A stretch of DNA of 64,000 nucleotides from Gonatopus flavifemur (taxonomy: Eukaryota; Arthropoda; Insecta; Hymenoptera; Dryinidae). The position numbers were made by a program, and so were the translations under genes. Shown here one piece after another: positions 1 through 11,637 of this stretch (within the stretch, counting starts at the first letter, position 1; each line of letters opens with the position of its first letter). The stretch is taken from positions 3,665,372-3,729,371 of the forward strand of contig JAFFJZ010000016.1 in NCBI GenBank assembly GCA_018340375.1, read 5' to 3'. The notes beneath the pieces were generated by a model. The model was not told where the DNA came from and ran no database searches. It worked only from the letters and a program-made list of their open reading frames with translations.

Positions 1-6
1 ATCACA

Positions 7-380
7 CAATTCCTTGACTTTGAACGAGATAATCAAATTTCACATTCGTTTCAAATTTTTCATAGATTTTTTATGTCATTGGGCCTTCTTTGCGGATTCA
101 TTGTGGAGGTGAGTTGTTGAGCTCATAAAATCGACAGGAAAATCTTGCACAAAAGCTCCTCATGATTTTTTTCCGATGCGTCGGGAAATCCTAGGTCGCA
201 TTCTAAAAAAATGATCATGAGCTTTTACGCAAATTTGCTCAAGATTTTCCGGTCGATTTTAGAAGTTCAACAACTCACCTTCACAATTAATCCGCAGAAA
301 AGGCCCAATAACCTCAAATAACTATAATAAATTTTTAACACATGTGAAATTTGATTATCTCGTTTAAAGTCAACGAATTG
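7..380. repeat. Foldback (inverted-repeat) element
   Basis: Positions 7-184 read back as the reverse complement of about 200-380 with scattered mismatches, leaving a short loop. There is no coding capacity, so this looks like a MITE or foldback element in the upstream intron of the MICAL-like gene. The left end lies close to the window edge, so the element could begin further left. Confidence 0.75.
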
Positions 381-543
381 TTCGATGATTTCCCTTACAG
401 CACCGGAAATATCCACGTTGACTCTACATTGCCTCCACGTGAAATCTTCGTTCATCTACGTCCACCATTTATACACGTAGAGTCCACGAAGATGTGACGT
501 AGAAATCAGCGGATGTGCTGTTAGGGTTCTATGGTGAAATATA

Positions 544-2610
544 CAGGGTGTCCCATTTTAATCTGTCACGTAAAATATCTCGAAAACGAATAGATTCAGA
601 AGAAAATGTTGCGGGAAAAAAATGTGAGAATCTGAGGGGTACATCCGATGGTGAACTTGGCTTTGACCTCAGATCCCACTTTCATGGTGGTCATTCTGAG
701 GTCAACTCATGTTTTTCGAATGGAATCCCCTATTTTTTACTACCGGTTCAGATTCTACGCTAAAAACCAAGGAACTTTTGTCTCAAACGTTTTTTCGAAA
801 TCCTCATAGATGGCGCTCTAATTGATGAGAAAATGAGAATTCTCAAACCCTCGGATTGTATTCTGTCTAACATAATACTCAACCCTTGAGTGTTTCTCAT
901 CTCCCGGAAATTGCCGTCGGTTGTGTTTTGTTTTGGTCTTGTTCTTGGAAATTGTTATTGTTTTGATTCACGTGTGAATACCGTAGAAATTTAGCATTCC
1001 CAAACTGCTCAGTTCTCTGTTATCATTTGGAGGAAACACATTTCTAAATATCTAGTCTGATTACGCGCCAAACGATATTGTTGACGTTTTGTTGTGTCTT
1101 GGTGAAGCGCGGGGAAATTATGTTGAACCTGTGAGAACGTTTCAACGTCGTTTTCCAGATCGGAGGTGTCCAAATCGCATTACGATCCGATTTCTTGAAC
1201 AACGTGCTCGTCAAGGTCTCCTCAAACGACAGAGGAACAAGAAAGTTTATGCGGATGACAATGATCCTGATGTGAGATCGCTGGCTGTGCTGGCATTAAT
1301 TCATATTAATCCCCATATCAGTCTTCGGGATATTGAGAAAATGACCGAGATTCCTCGATCCACAGCTCAGCGTATCTTGAAATCGTTGGATTATCATCCG
1401 TACCATATCACTTTGGTGCAATCTCTAACAGCTGAGGATTTCATAACAAGATTGAACGCACGTGGGCCCAACGGAGAATTGAAGAAGATCCTACTTTCTC
1501 TCATCACGTTATGTTCTCTGATGAGGCAATATTTCACAATGTTGGAATTCTCAATAGGTACAATTGCCATTATCGGAGTGCTCAGAATCCTTACTGGGTC
1601 CGTACAATTAATCATCAACATCGTTGGAGTGTGAACGTTTGGTGCGGAATTGTAGATTCCAGGATCATAGGGCCGTATTTTTTTGAAGGAAACCTCACTG
1701 GCGCGGAGTATCTTCGTTTTTCGCATTTTGAACTCCCTGCTCTTATGGAAGACGTAAGTCTTGACGTGAGATCAAGGATGTGGTTCCAACAGGATGGAGC
1801 ACCTCCTCATCACATGCGAATTATTCGAAAATTTCTGGACGAGAAGTTTCCCAGAAGGTGGATTGGCCGTGGAGGACCTGTGCGATGGCCACCTAGGTCG
1901 CCAGATCTGACGTCGCCTGATTATTTCTTGTGGGGTTACATAAAAAATGTTGTATTCCGTGAACCTCCAACAACACGCGATGACATGAAAGATCGAATGA
2001 GAAGAGCATGCACAGCAATAACACCTGCTACGTTGCAAGCAACTGTAGAAAACTTTCATAAAAGATTTGCGCTTTGTCAAAGGCAAAACGGTGCTCATTT
2101 TGAACATCTTTTGAATGCCTAATGCGTTTCCGAAGATACACCTCCAGTTCAGACAATCGGCCCTTTTCAGGGCCACAATGATGTGTAAAGTCCGATCGCG
2201 CAACCTCCTCGTGGTGCACATTGGGTAATGCTGATGCCGACGGCAATTTCCGGAAGATGAGAAACACTCAAGAGTTGAGCATTATGTTAGACAGAATACA
2301 ATCCGAGGGTTTGAGAATTCTCATTTCCTCATCAATTAGAGCGCCATCTATGGGGATTTCGAAAAAACGTTTGAGACAAAAGTTCCTCGGTTTTTAGCGT
2401 AGAATCTAAACCGGTAGTAAAAAATAGGGGATTCCGTTCGAAAAACATGAGTTGACCTCAGAATGACCTTTAAAGTGGGATCTGAGGTCAAAGCCAAGTT
2501 CACCATCGGATGTACCCCTCAGATTCTCACATTTTTTTCCCGGAACATTTTCTTCTGAATCTATTCGTTTTCGAGATATTCTAAGTGACAGATTAAAATG
2601 GGACACCCTG
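544..2610 (+). mobile_element. Mariner-like transposon, DD41D type, with long TIRs
   Basis: The element starts CAGGGTGTCCCATTTTAATC and ends with its reverse complement, flanked by TA on each side (542-543 and 2611-2612), the Tc1/mariner target. The terminal inverted repeats are unusually long: 544 to about 925 matches about 2233-2610 with few differences. A broken transposase lies between them. Close arm similarity together with only one evident frameshift suggests a fairly young but dead copy. Confidence 0.9.
1056..2122 (+). pseudogene. Mariner DD41D transposase, frameshifted
   Basis: The N-terminal part (frame of 1056-1634) carries a helix-turn-helix region with ARGNYVEPVRTFQRRFPDR and the second helix DIEKMTEIPRSTAQRILKSL. 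The catalytic part (frame of 1511-2122) shows FSDEAIF, WFQQDGAPPHH and SPDYFLWG. Exactly 41 residues separate the second and third Asp, the signature of the DD41D (rosa/VISITOR-like) group. The two frames must be joined by one single-base change between about 1455 and 1460, where the codons read into WAQRRIEEDPTFSHHVMFSD. A TAG directly precedes 1056 in frame, so the start codon also appears damaged. The C-terminus is complete (FEHLLNA then stop). Confidence 0.88.
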
Positions 2611-4354
2611 TATAAGCAACGGACAACCTACGATACGTACGACACAGTGGAATAACAGTTCATTCATAAAAATTTTCCGTTATGAGGCTACGCAGATAAG
2701 GCCAAATGTGATCAATGTGGTTTTTACCAGAAATATTCATGAATTTGGTTATAAGGGATGTGTAGCTTATTTAATTCACCATCATTGTGAACATATTAAT
2801 TGATTGCAAAATTGACTTGAGTTCCGCTAGACCGTTGAAATTCCACACCGCCCGGGGGTTACGGTTGACGTGATTTTGAGGAGAGTTACGGTTTAAGGGT
2901 TAATAAAGATGATCTATAGAGTATAGATATGGCATTTTGATCGCAAAAACATATAAAACATTCACATCGGCCCAAAACTCGATTATCATTTGAATAGGTC
3001 CGATTGATCAGACAAGAGAATTTGAACTTCCAATAAGGTAACTGTGGGTTGTATCGGCCACTCAAGGACACTTCCTCGTCCATCAAGAATTTCGAATATT
3101 CAGTTGAATATTTCAATGATTTAAGATTATAGTGTGATTTCTTATACATTATTATAACAGAATATCCATTTAAACGAACTCTGAATACACGAATTTATTT
3201 TTAGTAATCGCCAAAATAATAGGTTCTTTGATGATGCGAATATCGGCCGGTTACTGATCATTCCAGTCATCATGAGATAGGGTTTTCAGCCGGCAGTTGA
3301 TAAATACATATCTTATTGGAATATAATGAAATTTATTGATGCAGGATGAATTCCCTGGCGGAAAGCGTTACATGGTTTCTGGTCAGTTTCTGGCTAGTAG
3401 CCAGAAACTGGGTGTTTCTGGTCGGTCACTGGCTAGTTACCGAGTAGTAGCTGGCCAGTGGCCAGCTGAACTGGGCAAATTTCTACCAAGGTTATTTGGC
3501 TGTCTATTTCCATTTTTCGTTGACATTTTAATTTTTTCAATCATAATAAAATCAATCAATTCCATTGAAATTTTTTATCTTGTAGGGTCGATCGTGGAAC
3601 ATTGAATCATTTACTTGTTTGTCGTATGGATGATCCATTTTGTACAGCAGCAATAGCTTTTTTAAAATCATTCATAGAATAGTGTAATCTTTCAGATACC
3701 ATTTCCTTCAAAACATACATGTTTTATTATCCGTTTTGATTTTTATTAATTGCCAAAAAAACATACGTTTTCAAGTTGAAAATGTAAATTAAGACCTGGC
3801 CGATACACTCAACAGGTTTGTCAGTTTTGCGAACTCAAACATTTTTTCATTAACGTGAAACTTTCATTTCGTCAATGACACAAAATGATTTGCAGAATGC
3901 ATTATGTTGAACGGCCAGACTTTCATCGTATGTTGATTTGAAAAATTCCCAAAAGCGATCCTAATCTCTTATTCAAACGTACTTACTTTCCAGTCTTCGA
4001 GGTTAAAACCGCTTGTGTTGACAAATTTTTATGTTCAGGGACGCAAGTCACCTTCTTGACAAAAACAATTTTCTTTTTAAGCAGGAATGCAAGTCATTTA
4101 TAACTCTTACTTTTATGTTCTTGGAACATCGAAGAGTTATCCTGCGTTGTGTAGTTCGTTATGTGAAGTTCGTAGTATTAAAAACAAATATATGAAAATA
4201 GTGGCCGATATGAAACCAACTTCGGGTGGCCGATATAAACAACGAGGTCAATACAACTCACAGGTACCTTAGTTGTTTCAAAGCGTACTGACATATTTAT
4301 TGTTATCAATCAAAATGAGTCACTAATCAAAATTATTTGTACTTGTGTTTACAG
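2611..4354 (+). other. Intron of MICAL-like gene, mostly unassigned
   Basis: No convincing exon is visible; the CH-domain exons expected upstream of the LIM exon were searched for on the + strand and not seen. A cluster of CTGGCC/GGCCAG words lies at 3374-3475, and the intron ends in a good acceptor (TTTACAG) at 4354. Confidence 0.6.
3374..3475. repeat. Short hairpin and CTGGCCAG word cluster
   Basis: CAGTTTCTGGCT is followed after 3 bases by its exact reverse complement, and the next 60 bases repeat variants of CTGGCTAGT, CTGGCCAGT and GGCCAGCTG. This is a locally duplicated low-complexity motif in the intron with no assigned role. Confidence 0.6.
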
Positions 4355-5017
4355 GTAGCGTCGCATTTGGGTATGCGGAGGGACTCGTGCGCCGTATGTA
4401 GACTGCCGATCTTCCTCGCCGAAAAACTGGTTGTAGCTCATACTGCTTATCATCGAGTTTGTTTTCGCTGTGCTCGTTGCGAGAATCAGTTGACACCAGG
4501 AAATTATTACGAGACTGAGGAGGGTCAGTTCTGTTGCGAAACTTGTCCAGACGAAGAAGAAGAGGAAGAACAACAATCTGCATCTTCATCGATGTCAACT
4601 TTTTCACCCGTTCGAAAATATAAAGATTCAGTTTCGATGACGGAAAAGCAAAAGTTGAGAGAGCAAGATAACATGAACAAATCGATTGGTTCGAATTATC
4701 GTAAGTCCCTCAGCGACGAGGAGAAATCTGAACAGAAAATACTAGAACAAGATTTGAACGATCACCGCCAATGCTTTGAGAGAAACCATCTGCAATCTTC
4801 GCCCATACCGGAATTGATTTCGCAAACCTCACAAATGAGATTGAATTTTGTATCGAGTCAATTAAATAAAAATTTTGCTATCAATAAAAGTGAAGAGAAT
4901 GTCGATGGTGTCGGTATCGATATTGATTCGTCGCAACGATCAACGGCGCAGGTCAACTCCACATTCCCAGATGACGACGACCAAGAAGAAGAAGAAGAAG
5001 GAGAAGAAGAAGAAGAA

Positions 5018-5116
<99 letters not shown>

Positions 5117-6066
5117 GAGGAAGATGGCAGAATGACAGATTCTAATTTCTGTTTTGATAAAAAAACTTTACCAAATGTGCCTCGAGAGGAACACCTCAAT
5201 TCTAATGAGATATCGGACAAATATATTGATTCATGTTGTACAGACACAGATAGGCATACAAGAGATAATGATGTAAATAAGAGCATGCTAGATGTAAGTT
5301 CAAGTTTAAAGATCAAGGATAATGATGAATATCAAATTTCTGCTGCCATTGAGTCCCATGACATATATAGTAACAAATCAAATAGTAGTACAAGTGACAG
5401 TACGTATGATACCAAAGAGCCGACCAATTTGGTCACTGGAGTAAACAACAATGAACACCTTTCGTTAGTACAGCAACGACTGCAAGTATTTGAAGAACCG
5501 CAGAAGAAATTGAGGAACCCCTCACATGTTGTACACCAGACAGAGGATTCTAAAATTCAAGTTGATCAGGAGGAAAACATCTCTGATACAATAGATATAC
5601 AAAAATACGAAGAAGGCTCTATTAGTTCTGATATAACAAATATTAGTTTGACAACAAACGTAAAAGGGATAGATGTGAATAACGAAAATCAGGAAGACTA
5701 TCCGGAAGATCTGAATCCCTTCAAAAGTGATGAAGAGGAAAAAGAAGTACAGAGGAGTCACATAATGTCTCGTCCAAAGCCGTCCACAAATCCTTTTGAT
5801 ACAGATGATCATAATGAGGAAATAGAAGCGCAGGAAAGTAGTAATAATAAAGTAATAACACCTAAGCCAGCTGCACGGATTAATGTAACTAATAAAGAGA
5901 AGGAACAGAATGTAGAAGAAACACAGACACCCGTGAAACGACGCCTGGTAGCGCCAAAAATTAATCTCAATCCTTTTTGGAGTGACGATGAGAATGAACC
6001 TGATAGCAATGTGGATACCGGGAAGGGTAGCCAAGAGAATATGCCTGTCCCAAAACCGAGGACCAT
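4355..6066 (+). CDS. MICAL-like: MICAL-like protein, LIM / acidic / NPF exon
   Basis: Large internal exon of a MICAL-like (MICAL-L) protein, an adaptor that links Rab8/10/13/35-family GTPases with EHD proteins on tubular recycling endosomes. It opens in phase 0 after TTTACAG. About 12 residues in, a full LIM zinc finger reads CAVC, HRVC, CARC and CETC with normal spacing. Then come an acidic stretch with 32 consecutive Asp, and three NPF motifs each followed by acidic residues (LNPFKSDEEE, TNPFDTDDHN, LNPFWSDDEN), the typical EH-domain ligand. I end the exon at the donor AT|GTATGT after PVPKPRT (phase 2), which joins the acceptor at 12973 in frame. Read straight on, the frame meets TAG at 6112, which could be a short alternative end. 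The N-terminal CH domain lies outside the window. Confidence 0.9.
5018..5113 (+). repeat. (GAT)32 trinucleotide repeat in coding exon
   Basis: Thirty-two uninterrupted GAT codons encode an unbroken poly-Asp tract, preceded by GAA/GAG codons. The codon purity (no GAC) means the tract is a live microsatellite inside the MICAL-like reading frame. Length changes there stay in frame. Confidence 0.97.
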
Positions 6067-7144
6067 GTATGTTGCTTCAACTGATTCACTAACTCAAAAT
6101 TTGTTTTCGTAGTTTAGCTTTCAATACAATTTGTATTCAACTTCCGAAGCATACTCACCCTAGCGAATCTGATCATACAGCAATTTCCTCTATTTTGTGA
6201 TATGATTTAGTATCGCTGCTTAAAAGATCCGATTCAAACCTATTAACTGTTCAAACAGTATGAATCAGATTTTTGTCTAAGAATTTTTATATTTGACCTT
6301 ATTCAAATCTAATTGGTTTGAATATGAAATTTTTACTCAATGAGATATAATCAGGAAATTCGGATCATGTACATTCAAATTTACTGATTATATCCCATTG
6401 CACAGCGGGCCAGGTGACGCTCAAAATTGGCCAAAAACCAACAATCCCTTCCACGCTCAATCATCATGGTTTCATAAAATAGACAACTTGGAGTATCCAT
6501 TACAAAATTTTTATTCTGTTTGGCTCATATGTGGGCTCAGAACAGCATAGTGAAGTAAGGAGATGTTATTTTTTCTCTGATGAGTTTATGATTCTTTTCC
6601 TTTACATGAAAAACTGAACTCATCATTTCTGCAGTTTTCCTTCGTGTAATTTTCATCATTTCAGTACCCTGAGTCTGGGAACATTCGTGACAATTTGTGG
6701 AGGTTGTTCGAACTTGCGTTTTGTGACCTTTTGTGCCTGTATTCTCACGATTTACATTTTTGTACGGCATTTCGTTCTACCGCACCACGCGGCACCACCT
6801 TCTGATAACGAAATCAAACTGTCGGAGTTTTCTTTATGATGTCCACGTTGAACTCAATCAGCGATATTTTGCGGATATTTGAATATGCCCATAAATAAAC
6901 GTAATTAAGATGTACTAAGACGCCAGGATACCTTAGATTTTAGGTTTCGTTTGAATAGTTTGAAGATTAATATCTGTAGGTTTTCGGGGTCATTGATTAT
7001 GAATCTACAATCAGATTTCGGGATTCCCAAATGAGCGATCCAAAATGGCGGACTTGAATTCTAAAAGGCGTTGAATGTTCTTTGAATTTCTCACTCGAGG
7101 GTATTTAAATGGCAAACATTTGGAATTCCAAATTGTATGACAAC
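6067..7144 (+). other. Start of MICAL-like intron (6067-12972)
   Basis: The intron starts GTATGT. The first 46 bases remain open in the exon frame until TAG at 6110-6112. Beyond that I see only AT-rich sequence without exons or clear repeats up to the inverted-repeat elements starting near 7145. Confidence 0.6.
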
Positions 7145-8252
7145 CCTCCTGAGCATTTCCGTTAGAACCTCTCATTAACATTGCAGCGATATTGATGTGA
7201 TCATAGAAATACATGTCTATCAATTTCCAAATACAATATTACAAAAGTAACTCGTAGAAATATCGTTGAAATATCACTTCACAACATAGTATCACAGCAA
7301 TTTGCTTGTAATTGGATTTTGTAATATTATTGTTGTAATTCTAATAACAGGTACTATCTAGATCGCATCAATATCGCTGCAATTTTAACTCATCAAGGCC
7401 TATGGCTGAACCAGCAGGGATAAAAAAACAGCAGCATATGGATTCTTAGGATGCTGGGGGCGTATAAAATTGCTATGGGAAAACTATGAAAAAAAGAATT
7501 GTTTGAGCAAATTACGGAAAAAGTAGTTTCGCATATGATTTGATATCGCCATTCGATTTTACAAAAAATCGTTTTGAAAACATGTGTAACATTTCCATTT
7601 TGCACCTCGTATTCGTTTGAGAAAAAATAATAAACAATTATATGTATATGTGACATTCATTTCAGCCCATGCCTAAGCCAACGGAGATGAAAAAAAGCAG
7701 CATATGGATTCTCGAGATGCTGGCGAGTGTATGAAATTGTGATGAAAAAACTTCGAAAAACAATTGTTGATAAACCAATTGTTTAAAAAAATTACGGAAA
7801 AATTAGTGTTGTATAAAAAACTGATCTCGCCATTCAATTGTCAGAAGGAATGTTTTGAAGATGTTCATTCTCACATAAATACAAATTTATACGCTCCCTA
7901 GCGCCCCAAGAGTCCACATACAACTTTTTTTCATCCTCGCTGGCTTAGCCATGGGCTGAAATGAATGTCACTTATCCAATAATTGTTAATCATTCTTCCA
8001 AACAAATACGAGATGCACAATAATTTTTTCCGTAGAATCGAATGGCGATATCAGTTCACATGTAAAACTACGTTTTCTGTAATTCGTTTGAACAATATTT
8101 TTATAAAGAATTTTTTTCACAGTTTTTTTGTCGCAATTTTATACACTCTCCAGGATCATAAGAATCCATATGCTACTGTTCTTTCATTCTCGCTGATTAA
8201 GCCATGGGCCTCAATGGGTTTTTGCAAGGTTCTAACGGGAATGCTCAGTGGG
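7145..8252. mobile_element. MITE of the CTGAGCATT family, split by a nested insertion
   Basis: The left end (CCTGAGCATTTCCGTTAGAA) and the right end (TTCTAACGGGAATGCTCAGT, reverse complement) are terminal repeats of the family seen complete at 15462-15723. The right terminal repeat is interrupted by the 814-bp element at 7397-8210. A further relative, with a damaged right end, lies at about 13990-14485. Confidence 0.75.
7397..8210. mobile_element. Nested foldback element with TCAA target duplication
   Basis: Starts GGCCTATGGCTGAACCAGC and ends in the complementary GCTGATTAAGCCATGGGCC. TCAA flanks it directly on both sides (7393-7396 and 8211-8214). An internal second pair of the same ends (about 7663 and 7962) shows one family member sitting inside another, giving concentric palindromes. 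No coding sequence. Confidence 0.8.
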
Positions 8253-8456
8253 AGTCGAGGTAAAATTGGTTCATGTTACTACGGAATTCTGATTGATTTG
8301 TGTCAATGCGTAATGTTTAATTGTCGTCAAGAATTAATTCCCAATATTTAACGATACTCGAGCACTGATATCCTCTGTTTTTTTCCATCATACCGCATTT
8401 CTCTCTTTGAATGCATGGATTAGGAAAGAAATGAAAGATGTAGCCAGTCGAGTACC

Positions 8457-8526
8457 CAGTGGCGTAGCAAGGGGGGTTCCGCTACCGCGTCCGCCCCGGG
8501 TACCATTTGGCCACGCTACGCCACTG
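8457..8526. mobile_element. Very small hAT-type MITE, 70 bp
   Basis: The ends CAGTGGCGTAGC and GCTACGCCACTG are perfect 12-bp inverted repeats. An exact 8-bp duplication CGAGTACC lies on both sides (8449-8456 and 8527-8534), the target length of hAT transposons. The GC-rich interior contrasts with the AT-rich flanks. At 70 bp it is close to the minimum for a mobile inverted-repeat element. Confidence 0.9.
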
Positions 8527-8756
8527 CGAGTACCCTCAATATAATTTGTTTGATGGTTTTTACAACTGACCAAAAGAAATAATCTGAGAGTTAAGGTCCT
8601 GAGTTGAGCGTCAACTATCGTGCTCACTCCTATTCTCATTTCCTTTCAATGGCACGACTTACTTTTTGGTGGGGAAACTGTCCTACAACAAAGGGTTAAT
8701 AATGATCAAATCAAATTGATTTTTGCATAGAATTATCATCTAGATTCAAGCGCTTT

Positions 8757-8990
8757 GAAGGAAATTTTGTGAATTTCTCAAATTTCAATCCACCATATTG
8801 GACCGGCCATTTTCAATTTTCGAAATCTCACTCCAGATTCGTGATCAGCGGTCACGCGAACTCTTGTAAAGTCAATTTGAAGGAGATTCTGAAGATTTCT
8901 CACATTTGAGTTCGCTATGTTGAATCGTCATTTTGAATTTCCAAAATCCGACTCCAGATTCGCACTCAGCAACCTCCAAAACCCCAGGGT
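8757..8990. repeat. Two diverged direct repeats of about 120 bp
   Basis: The segment from GAAGGAAATTTTGTGAATTT to the CACTCCAGATTCGTGATCAG block is repeated once with about one quarter of bases changed (second block ACTCCAGATTCGCACTCAGC). Word content (TTGGACCGGCCAT, CCAGATTCG) resembles the tandem array at 54436-55545, so the two may be remnants of one repeat family. Confidence 0.6.
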
Positions 8991-9323
8991 ATCAAGTTTC
9001 AAACGATTCCAACGACTTTTCGAATCTTGGCTACTTTTTCGAGTGTTTTGGCCCAATGTGCATTGAGTAGGAATTTCCTATTCAACTGATTATATTTGAA
9101 TAAGATCAAATAGGAAAATTCCCGGACAAAAATCTGATTCAAACTGATTGACGAGTTGATAAGTTTAAATCGGATTTTTGAAGCAGGCATGGTATACAAT
9201 CAATATGAATCTGATAGTAATTCAGTAAAATATCAAAACGTGAAGAGAAGTGAATTGAAAATATACCGTATGCCTGTGAAATTTTTATACTTGAAGTATG
9301 CTGAAATATTTCCAATCATTTGG

Positions 9324-9966
9324 TACCCAGTAAACACACGCACGTTTTAAAAACGTCAAAAACAGTCAATAACCACACGTTGTGAATTAGTAATATTCTT
9401 GCGTTGATTCAACGTAAAAATGTCGCGGCAGATCACGTGTTTTTCAACCATAAAATAACGTCATATCAACGGTTTGAACATCGTTTAAAAGACGTTAAAT
9501 ATTGACGTGTCCTAATGATGGTTCTAAAACATGAATTGAATCCAACAAATTATTTTGAAAACTTCTCATTCAATATCGAGAACAATAGTATTTCTGAGTA
9601 TGACAGAATTTGGAAAGTATGCCACACTATTTACTATCTTGCTCGTTGTTGAAATTTTGACCATTGTTCGGGTTCGTTCGACATTTTGAGCAGAATATCT
9701 TCAATTGAAGTTCAAACACAAGGTGTTATAAACACATTTTAAACGCGTGGTTCGAACCCGTTGAAAACACGTTTTTTGAGGATGTCGTTTGATGGTTATT
9801 TTTGAATATTAGTTGAAATTACATGTCATCAAAACGTCATTCCTGGTCGTCTATTTCCCTATCAAATTTTAACTAAAAATCAACGTTATGAAACCAACGA
9901 CTGACGTCCGTTTGACAGTCTAACGTTCTTTCAACGTTGAAATAACGTGTGTGTGTTTATTGGGTA
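9324..9966. mobile_element. TIR element beginning TACCCAGTAAACACAC
   Basis: The left end TACCCAGTAAACACACGCAC is matched by the right end GTGTGTGTTTATTGGGTA in reverse complement. The interior is rich in AACGTT-like words and has no ORF worth naming. It abuts the TTAA of the next element directly. Confidence 0.75.
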
Positions 9967-10253
9967 TTAACCCATTAATGCCCATGGCGAAACTGCTGGG
10001 CCTACGGGGAAAGTAACTATTGGAAATAGGATATCTGGGTGGAGGATGAACATCCACGGAGAAAAAAAATTTTTACAATTTGTTTAAACAATTATTGTTC
10101 AAACAATTTATTGAAAATATCAATTCAAGTGGATGAAAACCCCGGGATCGTGTTCTACGGAAAATTTCATCTAAGAATAGGTGGTTTGGAAAGTTTTCAA
10201 CCATCGCATTTGTTTGTCGATAAAAATTATAAACAATTTCGAATACTCCATAC

Positions 10254-10467
10254 TAGGGGTGTGCGGGTAGCACTTTTTATCGGGTCGGGTCGGGTTCGGG
10301 TATTTGTATTTCTTTTCGGGTCGGGTCGGGTACCCGATTAAATCGGGTTTTCCAAGTCGGGTACCCGAATATAATAAAATCGCTTGAATTTAATATTTTC
10401 AACTTCTATTCGAAGTTGCCATTGCCGTTGATATTTCAAGGACAAATTGTCTTGAGCGATTGTAGGA
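10254..10467 (+). mobile_element. Truncated copy of TAGGGGTGTGCGGG MITE (left arm)
   Basis: Identical in kind and insertion point to the last 214 bp of the complete MITE at 11638-12346, but inverted. It stops abruptly at 10467, where the tandem array begins. It was therefore copied as part of the arm rather than inserted separately. Confidence 0.85.
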
Positions 10468-11637
10468 TCCGTGGATGTTCATCCTCCACCCAGATATTCT
10501 ATTTCCAATAGTGACTTTTCCCGTAGGCCCAGCAGTTTCACCGTGGGCACCAACGGGTATGGAGTATTCGAAATTGTTTATAATTGTTATTTACAAACCA
10601 ATGCGATGGTTGAAAACTTTCCAAACCACCTATTCTTATATGAAATTTTCCGTAGAACACGATCCCGGGGTTTTCATCCACTTGAATTGATATTTTCAAC
10701 AAATTGTTTAAACAAATTGTGAAAATTATTTTTTCCCCGTGGATGTTCATCCTCCACCCAGATATCCTATTTCCAATAGTGACTTTTCCCGTAGGCCCAG
10801 CAGTTTCACCGTGGGCACCAACGGGTATGGAGTATTCGAAATTGTTTATAATTGTTATTTACAAACCAATGCGATGGTTGAAAACTTTCCAAACCATCTA
10901 TTCTTATATGAAATTTTCCGTAGAACACGATCCCGGGGTTTTCATCCACTTGAATTGATATTTTCAACAAATTGTTTAAACAAATTGTGAAAATTATTTT
11001 TTCCCCGTGGATGTTCATCCTCCACCCAGATATCCTATTTCCAATAGTGACTTTTCCCGTAGGCCCAGCAGTTTCACCGTGGGCACCAACGGGTATGGAG
11101 TATTCGAAATTGTTTATAATTGTTATTTACAAACCAATGCGATGGTTGAAAACTTTCCAAATCACCTATTCTTATATGAAATTTTCCGTAGAACACGATC
11201 CCGGGGTTTTCATCCACTTGAATTGATATTTTCAACAAATTGTTTAAACAAATTGTGAAAATTATTTTTTCCCCGTGGATGTTCATCCTTCACCCAGATA
11301 TCCTATTCCCAACAGTCACTTTTTCCGTAGGCCCAGCAGTTTCACCGTGGGTACCAACGGGTATGAAGTATTCGAAATTGTTTATAATTGTTATTTACAA
11401 ACCAATGCGATGGTTGAAAACTTTCCAAATCACCTATTCTTATATGAAATTTTCCGTAGAACACGATCCCGGGGTTTTCATCCACTTGAATTGATATTTT
11501 CAACAAATTGTTTAAACAAATTGTAAAAATTTTTTTTCTCCGTGGATGTTCATCCTCGACCCAGATATCCTATCTCCAATAGTTGCTCTTCCCGTAGGCC
11601 CAGCAGTTTCACCTTGGGCACGACCGGGTATGGAGTA
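10468..11637 (+). repeat. Tandem array, 268-bp unit, about 4.4 copies
   Basis: Units start near 10471, 10739, 11007, 11275 and 11543 (partial) at a constant 268-bp spacing and are nearly identical for the first three. Each unit contains sequence matching the outer arms and carries the empty target site of the hAT-type MITE (GGTATGGAGTATTCG). The repeated short ORFs seen here are products of the repeat, not genes. Confidence 0.95.

Noticed and set aside
4858..5316. Long - strand poly-Ser and + strand poly-Met frames over the GAT repeat
   Set aside because: Both are shadows of the (GAT)32 repeat; the correct frame is the MICAL-like poly-Asp tract.
6067..6112. TAG at 6110-6112 as the true end of the MICAL-like protein
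   Set aside because: A GTATGT donor at 6067 joins in phase to proline-rich and bMERB exons expected in this family. Kept only as a possible short isoform.
10471..11494. Repeated 83- and 84-codon frames as a tandem gene family
   Set aside because: They occur on both strands and in overlapping frames of the same repeat, with no domain or splice context.
10471..11526. Evenly spaced repeats as a CRISPR-like array
   Set aside because: The unit is 268 bp with no spacers, the sequence is eukaryotic, and the repeats match the arms of a transposon.
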